A stretch of DNA of 64,000 bases from RGIG7949 sp045628845 (GTDB lineage: Bacteria; Bacillota; Clostridia; Oscillospirales; Oscillospiraceae), in the NCBI GenBank assembly GCA_045628845.1, contig JAZQQE010000067.1, forward strand, positions 1-64,000, read 5' to 3'. Below, piece after piece: positions 40,837 to 48,914 of this stretch (positions are counted from its first letter, which is position 1; each line of letters opens with the position of its first letter). The notes beneath the pieces are model-generated. The model was not told where the DNA came from and did no database searches. It saw only the letters and a list, made by a program, of their open reading frames with translations. Both the position numbers and the translations under genes were made by a program.

Positions 40837-42505
40837 GATTTCTTTTGAATTCACGCGCCGCTTCGAGCTGCTCGGCGGAGCTTTTGAGAAGCGAGCTGCC
40901 GACGTTTTCGCCGCCCATGAGTCGCGCGAGCTCGCGGGTGCGCCCGTCCTCGTCAAGACGCGAGGCGACGGCGTATGTGCGGCCCTCGCTCTCGTGCTTT
41001 TCGACGCTGAACTGACTGTCCGCCATGGCGGCTATCTGCGGGAGGTGCGTCACGCACAGCACCTGCCTGCCGCGCGACAGAGCGGCAAGCTTTTCAGCGA
41101 CTCTCTGCGCGGCGATACCGGAAACGCCCGTATCTATCTCGTCGAATATCAGGACCTGCGAATCGCTCCTGCGGGCGAGCACGGTCTTCATGGCGAGCAT
41201 TATCCTCGACAGCTCGCCGCCGGACGCTATTTTGCTTATCCTGCCGCACTCCTCGCCCGCGTTGGCGGACATCAGGAAACGCACGGTATCCGCGCCCGTC
41301 GAGTCGGGCTTCTTCGGCAGCATCTCCGTCTCGAAGCGGACTCCCGGCATGCTCAAAGCCGCAAGCTCGCCCACTATCTGACCGCGCAGACGGTCCGCCG
41401 CGGCGCGGCGCTCCGACGAGAGCGCGGCGCAAGCCTTTTCGAGCCTCGCAAGACGCTGCTGCTCCTCTTTTTCGGCGCGCTGTACGCGCTCTGTCAGATA
41501 TTCCACGTCCTCGAGCTCGTTGCGCGAGTCCTCAAGCAGCTTCGCGACATCCGTAAGCGTGCCGTACTTTCTCGAAAGCCTTTCGAGCACGTGGAGGCGC
41601 TCCTCGATCCTGTCGAGCTCGCCGGGGGAGAAATCGAGCGAGTCTCGTATCGCGGAGACCTGATCCGTCAGCTCGCGCAGAGCATAACGCAGCTGCTCGG
41701 CATTTTTGGCGGCGTCTGAAACACAGTCCGCTATCCTCGCGGCGGCGGCGAGCGACGCCGAGGCCTCGTCGAGAAGCTCCACCGCCCCGTCGGAGCTGTC
41801 GTCCCCGTACAGGGAGCGGTACACGTCGTCGAGGCGCTGATTGAGCTTTCCGGAGTTTCTGAGCAGGGCGCGGCGCTCCGCAAGCGCTTCCGCCTCGCCC
41901 TCCTTCGGGTCGGCGCGTTCGAGCTCCTCGATGCGTTCTCGAAGCTCCTCCTCGCGGCGCTCCTTGTCGTGCTCCGCCTCACGCAGAGCCTCGAGCTCCT
42001 CAGAGGAGGCGCGCCACGCGGCGTACAGCCCGGAGACCTCCGCTCTTTTCCCGTCGAGCCCTCCGAAGCCGTCGAGGTATTTCAGGTGCGCCGATTCGCG
42101 CAGGAGTCCCGCTCCGTCGTTCTGCCCGTGTATGTCGAACAGTATCTCTCCGAGAGAGCGCAGCTGAGCGACGCTGACGGGCACTCCGTTGACGCGGCAG
42201 GAGCTCTTCCCGTCCTCGCTGACCCTGCGCTGGACTATGAGCTCGTCCTCCGGCTCGATATCGTTCTCCTCGAGCCATGCGCGGGCCGCCTCCGGCATGG
42301 TCAGCACGCCCGTGATGAGCGCGCTTTTGCACCCGGAGCGGACTATTTCATGCCCTACTCTGCCGCCCATGACGGCGCTTATGGCGTCTATGACGATGGA
42401 TTTGCCCGCACCTGTCTCACCCGTGAGCACATTGAGCCCCGGGCCGAACTGCACGTCCGCCTTTTCGATGACGGCCATATTTTCTATGCGCAGAGTGTCG
42501 AGCAT
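40826..42505 (-). CDS. recN: DNA repair protein RecN
   Basis: 559 aa. An SMC-like ABC ATPase of double-strand break repair: N-terminal Walker A TGETGAGKSI, long coiled-coil arms (about 150-370), signature LSRIMLAMKTVLA, Walker B LIFDEIDTGVSG and the H-loop VTHLPQIA. It lies directly downstream of argR, the classical firmicute order argR-recN. Confidence 0.97.
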   Translation of the reverse strand: MLDTLRIENMAVIEKADVQFGPGLNVLTGETGAGKSIVIDAISAVMGGRVGHEIVRSGCKSALITGVLTMPEAARAWLEENDIEPEDELIVQRRVSEDGKSSCRVNGVPVSVAQLRSLGEILFDIHGQNDGAGLLRESAHLKYLDGFGGLDGKRAEVSGLYAAWRASSEELEALREAEHDKERREEELRERIEELERADPKEGEAEALAERRALLRNSGKLNQRLDDVYRSLYGDDSSDGAVELLDEASASLAAAARIADCVSDAAKNAEQLRYALRELTDQVSAIRDSLDFSPGELDRIEERLHVLERLSRKYGTLTDVAKLLEDSRNELEDVEYLTERVQRAEKEEQQRLARLEKACAALSSERRAAADRLRGQIVGELAALSMPGVRFETEMLPKKPDSTGADTVRFLMSANAGEECGRISKIASGGELSRIMLAMKTVLARRSDSQVLIFDEIDTGVSGIAAQRVAEKLAALSRGRQVLCVTHLPQIAAMADSQFSVEKHESEGRTYAVASRLDEDGRTRELARLMGGENVGSSLLKSSAEQLEAAREFKRNLDT

Positions 42506-42514
42506 TTCCTTCGC

Positions 42515-42967
42515 CTACTTCAGCATCGTCTTTATCTCGGCGCAGAAGAGCTCCGCGGCCTGAGGGTCGGTCATGGCGAGGAACGCGGTATCGTCGCCGG
42601 CGAGAGAGCCGACGATGGTCCTTATCGCCATGGAGTCGATGGCCGTGCAGGCGGCGGGCGCCATGCCGGGCAGAGTCTTCATGACAACTATGTTCTGCGC
42701 GCACGCAAGGCTCGTGACGGACTCACGGAATATCGTCTTGAGGCGCTCGGCGTAGTCCATGACGCCGCCCTCGGAGGGCGATACGTACTTATACTTGCCG
42801 CCGGCGGTCAGCTCCTTGACGAGTCGCAGCTCGCGCATATCGCGCGACACGGTCGCCTGCGTGCTGTTGAGTCCCTCCTTGGCAAGGGCCTCGATGAGCT
42901 GGTTCTGCGTTTCGATCTCCTGCGTGGTGATGATCTCAAGGATCTTCTCCTGTCTGTATGACTTCAT
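42515..42967 (-). CDS. argR: Arginine repressor ArgR
   Basis: 150 aa. N-terminal winged helix (QLIEALAKEGLNSTQATVSRDMRELRLVK) and a C-terminal hexamerisation/arginine-binding domain ending GDDTAFLAMTDPQAAELFCAEIKTML. It represses arginine synthesis genes when arginine binds. No arg biosynthetic gene lies in the window. Confidence 0.97.
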   Translation of the reverse strand: MKSYRQEKILEIITTQEIETQNQLIEALAKEGLNSTQATVSRDMRELRLVKELTAGGKYKYVSPSEGGVMDYAERLKTIFRESVTSLACAQNIVVMKTLPGMAPAACTAIDSMAIRTIVGSLAGDDTAFLAMTDPQAAELFCAEIKTMLK

Positions 42968-42997
42968 CTCTTCTCCTCCAATGCGCAGAGCGCAGAT

Positions 42998-43849
42998 TTA
43001 TAGCTTCATTGTAAGTTTTCTGTTTACGAGAGTATAGAAATCCCTGTTCTTTATGCGGACGAGCTTCGTCACGTACTTCGAGCGCGTAACGCGCACGATA
43101 TCGCCGTTGCGCATGGAAAAGGCGTTCTTCCCGTCGACCATGAGGCGCGCAGAGCGCTCCTCCGCTCCGATGAGCTCCGCCGTGAGTACCCGCGTCGGTG
43201 CGAGCACGAACACCTGATTGGGCAGCGTGTGCGCGCATATCGGAGTCATCAGGAAGTCCTCCGCCTCCGGCTCGACGACCGGGCCGCCTGCCGACATGGA
43301 ATACCCCGTCGAGCCCGTCGGCGTGGAAAAAATGATGCCGTCGCCCGCGAAGGAGCACATCTCGCGCCCGTCGCTTCTCGCCGTGATATGCACCATGTGC
43401 TCCTCGGCTCCGCGCTCGATGACGGCGTCGTTGAGGACGGTCTCGCTGACCTTTTCCTCGCCGTCGCGGTATACGCGCACGTCGAGCATCATGCGGTGCT
43501 CCACGGTGCAGTCGCCCGTCACGACGCGCGCCGCCTCCTCCCACTCGTCACGCTCGAGGCCCGCGAGGAAGCCTATCGTTCCGAGGTTTATGCCGAGCAG
43601 GGGCACGTCCGCCTTCGCGGTCGCCTTGGATATATGGAGTATCGTACCGTCGCCGCCGAGGCAGATGACGCAGTCGGCTCCGTCGAGCTCGCTGCCGAAT
43701 ACCCTCGCGGCGGCGCCGCCGGGAGCGGACTCGAAAAACGGAGTCACCCTCACCTCGGCGCCTTTGGAGCGCAGGAGGCTTTCGAGCCTGCCCGTCAGCT
43801 CCATGTCGATATCTCTTTTTTCATTGGGACAGATGATGATATTGTTCAT
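42998..43849 (-). CDS. nadK: NAD kinase
   Basis: 283 aa from the ATG at 43849 (GGGGGA just upstream). The motif GGDGTILHISK binds ATP; LGINLGTIGFLAG and DGIIFSTPTGSTGYSMSAGGPVVEP complete the signature. It makes NADP from NAD. Placed 11 bp after tlyA, in the common order dxs-tlyA-nadK-argR-recN. Confidence 0.96.
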   Translation of the reverse strand: MNNIIICPNEKRDIDMELTGRLESLLRSKGAEVRVTPFFESAPGGAAARVFGSELDGADCVICLGGDGTILHISKATAKADVPLLGINLGTIGFLAGLERDEWEEAARVVTGDCTVEHRMMLDVRVYRDGEEKVSETVLNDAVIERGAEEHMVHITARSDGREMCSFAGDGIIFSTPTGSTGYSMSAGGPVVEPEAEDFLMTPICAHTLPNQVFVLAPTRVLTAELIGAEERSARLMVDGKNAFSMRNGDIVRVTRSKYVTKLVRIKNRDFYTLVNRKLTMKL

Positions 43850-43860
43850 ATTTTCCCCCG

Positions 43861-44649
43861 TCATACCGAAGCATGAGCAAGTTTTACAAGAGCCGGTATA
43901 TCCGGCGGTACGCTCTCCCCGGACGTTCCGAGAAGGGCGAGAAATTCTATGTTTCCCTCGGGTCCGCGTATGGGCGACACGCCGAGACCGCGCACGGCAA
44001 AGCCGTTTTCCTCCGCGCAGGCGCAGAAGGCGCGCAGGACCTCCCCGTGCACCGCGGCGTCCTTCACGACGCCCTTTTTGCCGACCTTGCCGCGCCCCGC
44101 CTCGAACTGGGGCTTGACAAGGCAGATGACGCTCCCGCCGTCGGCGATGAAGCGGCGCATTACCGGAAGCACGAGGCCGAGCGAGATGAACGACAGATCA
44201 GCCGTAACGAGCCGGGGCGGCGTGTCGAACGCCTCCGGCGTGAGCGTGCGGACGTTCGTCTCCTCCATGCACACGACGCGCGGATCGTCGCGCAGTATCT
44301 GCGCGAGCTGGCCTCTGCCGACGTCTATCGCGTAGACCTTCGCCGCGCCGCGGCGCAGCAGTACCTGCGTGAAGCCGCCCGTTGACGCGCCGCAGTCGGC
44401 ACATACGAGGCCCTCCGGCGAGACGCCGAAGATTTCGAGCGCGGAAAGGAGCTTTTTCGCGCCGCGGCTCACGTAGTCGAAGCCGCCCGAGAGCTCTATC
44501 ACGTCCTCCGGCGAGACGCGCTGCGACGCCTTCGCCGCGGTCTTCCCGTTCACGGTGATGTTGCCCGCCTCTATCTCCGAGCGTGCGCGGTCTCTTCCCG
44601 GGCATATGCCGCGGGCGACCATTTCAGCATCGAGCCGCGCCTCACTCAC
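43861..44649 (-). CDS. tlyA: TlyA family rRNA (cytidine-2'-O)-methyltransferase
   Basis: 262 aa. An N-terminal S4 domain (RLDAEMVARGICPGRDRARSEIEAGNITVNGK) is followed by an FtsJ-type Rossmann methyltransferase with DCGASTGGFTQVLL as SAM motif. It 2'-O-methylates rRNA cytidines; in mycobacteria loss gives capreomycin resistance. It overlaps the dxs stop by 8 bp. Confidence 0.95.
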   Translation of the reverse strand: MSEARLDAEMVARGICPGRDRARSEIEAGNITVNGKTAAKASQRVSPEDVIELSGGFDYVSRGAKKLLSALEIFGVSPEGLVCADCGASTGGFTQVLLRRGAAKVYAIDVGRGQLAQILRDDPRVVCMEETNVRTLTPEAFDTPPRLVTADLSFISLGLVLPVMRRFIADGGSVICLVKPQFEAGRGKVGKKGVVKDAAVHGEVLRAFCACAEENGFAVRGLGVSPIRGPEGNIEFLALLGTSGESVPPDIPALVKLAHASV

Positions 44650-46471
44650 GGGAAAGCTCCTCTTTGACGCAGGCGGCTATCCCCGCGGCGTCGAGTCCGA
44701 GGCTCGCGAGCAGCATGGCGGTCGAGCCGTGCTTTGTGAACGAAGAGCCGAGGCTCCGGAGCGTGACGTGAAGACCGAGCCCCCGCAGGGCCGCCTCCGC
44801 GGCTATCGCCTCACCGACGGCGCCGTTTCCGATAGCGTCCTCCGCGACGAGGATGCGCCCCGCCTTTCCGGCGGCGTCGAACACGGCGTCGAAATCTATC
44901 GGGGCTATGCATCCGAGCTTGAGCACGCCCGCGTCTATCCCCTCGCCGGCAAGCAGCTCCGCCGCGCCGGTGAGCTCGTTTATCATCTTTCCGTAGCCTA
45001 TGAGGAGGACGTCGCTGCCCCCGCGCAGGAGCTTCACGCGCTCCGCGCCGCCATCGGTATACGCGCCCTCGCCGCCTCGCGGCCATCTGACCGCGACGGG
45101 GCCCTCCGCCTTCACCGCGAGAGCGAGCATATCGCGAAGCTCTGCGGCGGACGCGGGACTCCACACCGTCATGCCCGGTATCTGACGAAGATACCCGACG
45201 TCGAACACGCCGTGATGAGTCTCCCCGTCCTCTCCGACGAGGCCCGCCCTGTCGACGGCGAGCACGACGTGCAGTCCGAGAATGGCGACGTCGTGGATGA
45301 GCATATCGTATCCGCGCTGAAGGAACGAGGAATACACGGCGAAGACGGGCACGAGGCCCTGCTTTGCCATTCCCGCCGCCATGGCGACGGCATGTCCCTC
45401 GGCTATGCCGACGTCGAAAAATCTGCCCGGGAACTCCTCGGCGAACGGGACGAGCCCCGTTCCCTGCTCCATGGCAGCCGTTATGGCGCAGATGCGCCCG
45501 TTTTCCCGCGCGAGCTCCGTGAGCTTTGAGCCGAATACGGATGAAAAGCTCGGCCCGCTCTCCTTGTGCCCCGCGGCGGGGACTCCGTGGTATCTGTCGG
45601 GCTCAGTCTCCGCTGGGGCGTAGCCCCTGCCCTTCTGCGTCACGACGTGGAGCAGCACCGGGCCGGGAGCGTTCTTCGCGGCCTCGAGAAGATACGTGAG
45701 CTGGCGCATATCGTGCCCGTCGGCAGGACCCATGTACTGGAAGCCCATCTCCTCGAACATGCTGCAGTGCAGTATCGCGTGCTTCACGGCTTCCTTTATG
45801 CCGTGATTGAATTTATATACCGCCTTGCCGCCGGGGAGAGCCCGGATGAGCCTGCGGTAGTTCTTTTTGAAGTTGAAGTATGCCGGCTTGACGCGCTGCG
45901 CCGCGAGGATGCGCGCCATCGCCCCGACGTTCTTCTTTATGGACATGCCGTTATCGTTGAGGATGACGACCATGCGTTCGCCGCTCTGACCCGCGTCGTT
46001 GAGCGCCTCAAAGGCAAGGCCGCCCGTCAGCGCGCCGTCACCCGTGACGCAGACGACGTTGTAGTCCTCACCCGTCAGGGTCCTCGCGCGCGCCATTCCG
46101 AGCGCGACGGAGATGGAGTTCGATGCGTGGCCCGCGATGAAAGCGTCGGCGTCCGACTCGCAGGGCTTCGGGAATCCGCTCATGCCGCCGAAGGAGCGCA
46201 GGGAGGCGAAGCCCTCCTGCCTTCCGGTAAGCAGCTTATGTACGTAGCTCTGATGGCCGACGTCGAAGACGATACGGTCCCTGAACGGATCGAACGTCCT
46301 TTCAAGCGCGACCGTGAGCTCCACCGCGCCGAGATTGGACGAGAGATGCCCGCCCGTCTTCAGGACGCTTCCGACGAGGAAGCTTCGTATCCTGCCGCAG
46401 AGCTCATCGAGCTGCGCGTAATCCATATCTTTCAGCGCCTCGGGACCCGGGATGAAATTATTGTTTTCCAC
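44642..46471 (-). CDS. dxs: 1-Deoxy-D-xylulose-5-phosphate synthase
   Basis: 609 aa if begun at GTG (46471), 7 nt after GAGGT; the frame extends 8 codons upstream without a ribosome site. The first MEP-pathway enzyme, condensing pyruvate with glyceraldehyde-3-phosphate. TPP motif GDGALTGGLAFEALND, HLSSNLGAVELTVAL at the start, the middle VDRAGLVGEDGETHHG and the C-terminal transketolase domain are all present. Confidence 0.96.
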   Translation of the reverse strand: MENNNFIPGPEALKDMDYAQLDELCGRIRSFLVGSVLKTGGHLSSNLGAVELTVALERTFDPFRDRIVFDVGHQSYVHKLLTGRQEGFASLRSFGGMSGFPKPCESDADAFIAGHASNSISVALGMARARTLTGEDYNVVCVTGDGALTGGLAFEALNDAGQSGERMVVILNDNGMSIKKNVGAMARILAAQRVKPAYFNFKKNYRRLIRALPGGKAVYKFNHGIKEAVKHAILHCSMFEEMGFQYMGPADGHDMRQLTYLLEAAKNAPGPVLLHVVTQKGRGYAPAETEPDRYHGVPAAGHKESGPSFSSVFGSKLTELARENGRICAITAAMEQGTGLVPFAEEFPGRFFDVGIAEGHAVAMAAGMAKQGLVPVFAVYSSFLQRGYDMLIHDVAILGLHVVLAVDRAGLVGEDGETHHGVFDVGYLRQIPGMTVWSPASAAELRDMLALAVKAEGPVAVRWPRGGEGAYTDGGAERVKLLRGGSDVLLIGYGKMINELTGAAELLAGEGIDAGVLKLGCIAPIDFDAVFDAAGKAGRILVAEDAIGNGAVGEAIAAEAALRGLGLHVTLRSLGSSFTKHGSTAMLLASLGLDAAGIAACVKEELSRE

Positions 46472-46512
46472 GGTAATACCTCGGCTATATATCATTTTTC
46501 CATTTTGTTTAT

Positions 46513-46541
46513 ATATTACACAATATTCATGTGTTATTCAA
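46513..46541 (-). promoter_or_regulatory. SigA promoter of dxs with overlapping palindrome
   Basis: Minus strand TTGAAT (46541-46536), 17 bp, TAATAT (46518-46513). A perfect palindrome TGTGTT-ATTC-AACACA (46530-46545) covers the -35 and could be a repressor site. The whole 46496-46567 gap is AT-rich. Confidence 0.75.
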
Positions 46542-46567
46542 CACAAATATTCATAATATTCAAAATT

Positions 46568-47875
46568 TTATTTCGCTTTGCCGTTCTTGGCGGCCTTCAT
46601 GCTGTCGTACATCCTCGAGCGGCGGTTTTTGACCTCATCGGACATCGGCGCGATGTCGCCGGTGCGCGTCAGGGCTATCTTCGTGAGCAGCGGGCCGACG
46701 AGCTCGTATATGAGCACGGAGAACAGGACGATATTGCGGATGAGGACGCCGCTGACCTCGAGCGATGACGCCGTTATCGACATCCCGAGCGCGACGCCCG
46801 CCTGCGGCAGCAGCGTTATTCCGAGCCACTTCGATACGTCGTCATCGACCTTCACAAGCTTCGCGCTGCCGAGCGAACCGAGATATTTGCCTGCGGAACG
46901 TACTATTATGTAAACCAATCCTATCCCCACGACGACTATGTCGCCGAACACGCTCAGCTCGAGCTCCGAGCCGGAGAGGACGAAAAAGAGCGCGAAGAGA
47001 GGTACGGTCCACTTGTCGGCCTTGTCCATGAGGTCGGGCGAGAAGTCGCAGAGATTGCAGAACACCGTGCCGAGCATCATGCAGACGAGGAGCACGGAGA
47101 AGCTGATCGTCACGGCCCCGATATGTATCTGGAGCATCGAAAGGCCGACGGCGAGCAGTACGAACGTGACCGAGAGGCAAAGGCGCTTGCTGTTGGAGTT
47201 GAACCAGCGCTCCATCTTCGAGAACAGAAGACCAAGCACCGCGCCGAGCAGAAGAGACGCCGCGACCTCTATTATCGGGTTGGCGATCATGGAGACGATG
47301 TCGAACATGCCGGTCTCGAGCGATTTCGCGACTCCGAAAGAGATGGCGAAGATGACCAGTCCGACGGCGTCGTCGAGCGCGACGATGGGGAGCAGCAGGC
47401 TCGTGAGGCGGCCGCTCGCCTTGTACTGACGGACGACCATGAGCGTCGCGGCGGGAGCCGTCGCCGCGGCTATCGCGCCGAGCGTTATCGCGGCGGAGAG
47501 CGGGAGCTTGTCGCCCACTATGAAGTGCAGTCCGATGAGTGCGAGGTCGACGAGCACGCTCGCAGTGACGGCCTGAAGTATGCCGATGACCGTCGCCTGC
47601 CTGCCGTTGCCCTTGAGCTGGGAGATGCGGAACTCGTTTCCGATCGCGAAGGCGATGAATCCGAGCGCCACCTGCGAGAGCAGGTTGAGCGAGACCACCT
47701 CATCGTGCGTGCAGAAGCCGAGTCCCGGCACGCCTATGCGCCCGAGGCAATACGGCCCGATGAGCACGCCGGCGATGAGATACGCCGTGACGTCGGGGAG
47801 TTTGAGCCTTTTTATTATTCTTGTCATCAGAAGGCCGGCGACGAGCGCAACGGCTATCGAGAGCAGCATCGTCAT
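46568..47875 (-). CDS. CPA2 family cation:proton antiporter
   Basis: 435 aa, about 12 membrane helices, single Na_H_Exchanger domain (KefB/GerN-like) without a C-terminal TrkA-N domain. LPDVTAYLIAGVLIGP, the helix pair LGAIAAATAPAAT and LDDAVGLVIFAI (the Asp-Asp ion site) identify it. It exchanges K+ or Na+ for H+. GAGGTG lies 8 nt before the ATG. It may share the c-di-AMP-controlled cation balance, but no c-di-AMP-binding domain is fused. Confidence 0.9.
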   Translation of the reverse strand: MTMLLSIAVALVAGLLMTRIIKRLKLPDVTAYLIAGVLIGPYCLGRIGVPGLGFCTHDEVVSLNLLSQVALGFIAFAIGNEFRISQLKGNGRQATVIGILQAVTASVLVDLALIGLHFIVGDKLPLSAAITLGAIAAATAPAATLMVVRQYKASGRLTSLLLPIVALDDAVGLVIFAISFGVAKSLETGMFDIVSMIANPIIEVAASLLLGAVLGLLFSKMERWFNSNSKRLCLSVTFVLLAVGLSMLQIHIGAVTISFSVLLVCMMLGTVFCNLCDFSPDLMDKADKWTVPLFALFFVLSGSELELSVFGDIVVVGIGLVYIIVRSAGKYLGSLGSAKLVKVDDDVSKWLGITLLPQAGVALGMSITASSLEVSGVLIRNIVLFSVLIYELVGPLLTKIALTRTGDIAPMSDEVKNRRSRMYDSMKAAKNGKAK

Positions 47876-47940
47876 GTGTAAGACACCTCACAGTTTCTGC
47901 GGAAAAACGCCGGAAAAATATGCTTATGCGCGGAATTAGT

Positions 47941-47969
47941 ATTTTAGACCTCTTTGTCAGACATTACAA
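47941..47969 (-). promoter_or_regulatory. Probable promoter of the antiporter gene
   Basis: Minus strand TTGTAA (47969-47964), 17 bp, TAAAAT (47946-47941), about 65 bp before the ATG. Confidence 0.6.
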
Positions 47970-47985
47970 TATGCAAAATATGCAA
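47968..47985. repeat. Tandem 9-bp repeat AATATGCAA x2
   Basis: Two exact copies (47968-47976, 47977-47985) sit just upstream of and touching the -35 of the antiporter promoter. This is the right place for an activator site or an UP-like element. Confidence 0.7.
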
Positions 47986-48073
47986 ATTTGATTTTTGTAC
48001 ATTTATTCATTTTCGCGTAATAATGATCATCGGATGTTGAAATACCTTATGGCGTTTCAATAAGCCTCATTGC

Positions 48074-48140
48074 AATGACTATCGTAGATTTGTTGTCGAA
48101 ACAATCTTATCACAGATTGTTTCGACCCTCGATAGTCATT
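48074..48140. other. Nested long hairpin in an AT-rich intergenic region
   Basis: Outer arms AATGACTATCG (48074-48084) and CGATAGTCATT (48130-48140) pair perfectly (11 bp). Inside, TCGAAACAATCT (48096-48107) and AGATTGTTTCGA (48114-48125) pair perfectly (12 bp) around a 6-nt loop. No U-run follows on either strand, so it is not a terminator. A weaker hairpin (TTGAAA/TTTCAA, 48037-48060) precedes it. The 355-bp gap 47876-48230 also holds divergent promoters but no gene that I can support. Confidence 0.85.
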
Positions 48141-48168
48141 ATAAAAACCCTATTGCCTTTTAGGGATA

Positions 48169-48198
48169 TTACGGTTATACTTGAATTTAATATATAAT
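48169..48198 (+). promoter_or_regulatory. Probable promoter of the ABC exporter locus
   Basis: TATAAT (48193-48198), 18 bp after a weak TTACGG (48169-48174), 33 bp before the ATG at 48231. The region is strongly AT-rich. Confidence 0.6.
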
Positions 48199-48230
48199 AA
48201 TATCTATTTTGTATCGGCGGTGGAACGACA

Positions 48231-48866
48231 ATGATCCCGAATGCTGCTTTTGACGTCGTCGGACTGTGCAGGTCCTACGGCGGGCGCAGGGTGCTCGAGC
48301 CCATCAGCTTCCGCGTATCCGGAGGCACGGGTCTCGCGCTCCTCGGCGAGAACGGCTCGGGTAAATCCACGCTGATGCGTCTGCTCGCGCAGGTCGAAAA
48401 GCCCGACTCCGGAAGCCTCTTCTTCTGCGGCAAAAATGTTCTCGGAGACAGAGCGTTCCTGCGCTCGGAGATAGGCTACGTCCCGCAGGAGCTCTCACTC
48501 GACGACAGTCTGACGGTCGCGCAGCAGCTCTCCCTCTGGCGGGCGGCCTGCGGATGCCGCGCCAACGCGGAGGCGGAGGACCTCATGGGTCTCGCGCCCC
48601 TGCGGAAAAAGCGGATAAGCGAGCTCTCCGGCGGTCAGGCAAGGCGCGTCAGCATCGCCATGGCGCTCATGAATTCGCCGACCGTCCTCCTTCTCGACGA
48701 GGCAACGGAGGGGCTCGACGAGGCGTACCGCGAGGCTCTAACGGCGCATCTTGCGGGCTTCATCGGTGCGGGAGGCATACTCATTTTCGCCACGCACCGC
48801 TCCGAGGAGGCGGCACGGCTCTGCCGGGCGGGCATAACGCTCCGCGGCGGCGCCGTCGTCAGATAG
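48231..48866 (+). CDS. ABC transporter ATP-binding protein
   Basis: 211 aa, a single nucleotide-binding domain: Walker A GENGSGKST, Q-loop YVPQE, signature LSGGQARR, Walker B VLLLDEATEGLD and switch His ATHRSEE. Compact, like NBDs of ABC-2 exporters. It heads a four-gene plus-strand group (ATPase, GX3-tailed zinc-ribbon protein, two permeases) and should power the two permeases encoded 2.4 kb further on. Confidence 0.93.
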   Translation: MIPNAAFDVVGLCRSYGGRRVLEPISFRVSGGTGLALLGENGSGKSTLMRLLAQVEKPDSGSLFFCGKNVLGDRAFLRSEIGYVPQELSLDDSLTVAQQLSLWRAACGCRANAEAEDLMGLAPLRKKRISELSGGQARRVSIAMALMNSPTVLLLDEATEGLDEAYREALTAHLAGFIGAGGILIFATHRSEEAARLCRAGITLRGGAVVR

Positions 48867-48914
48867 TATATTCACGTCAAAAAATATAGAAAATAGATCA
48901 AGGAGGTCCCATCC

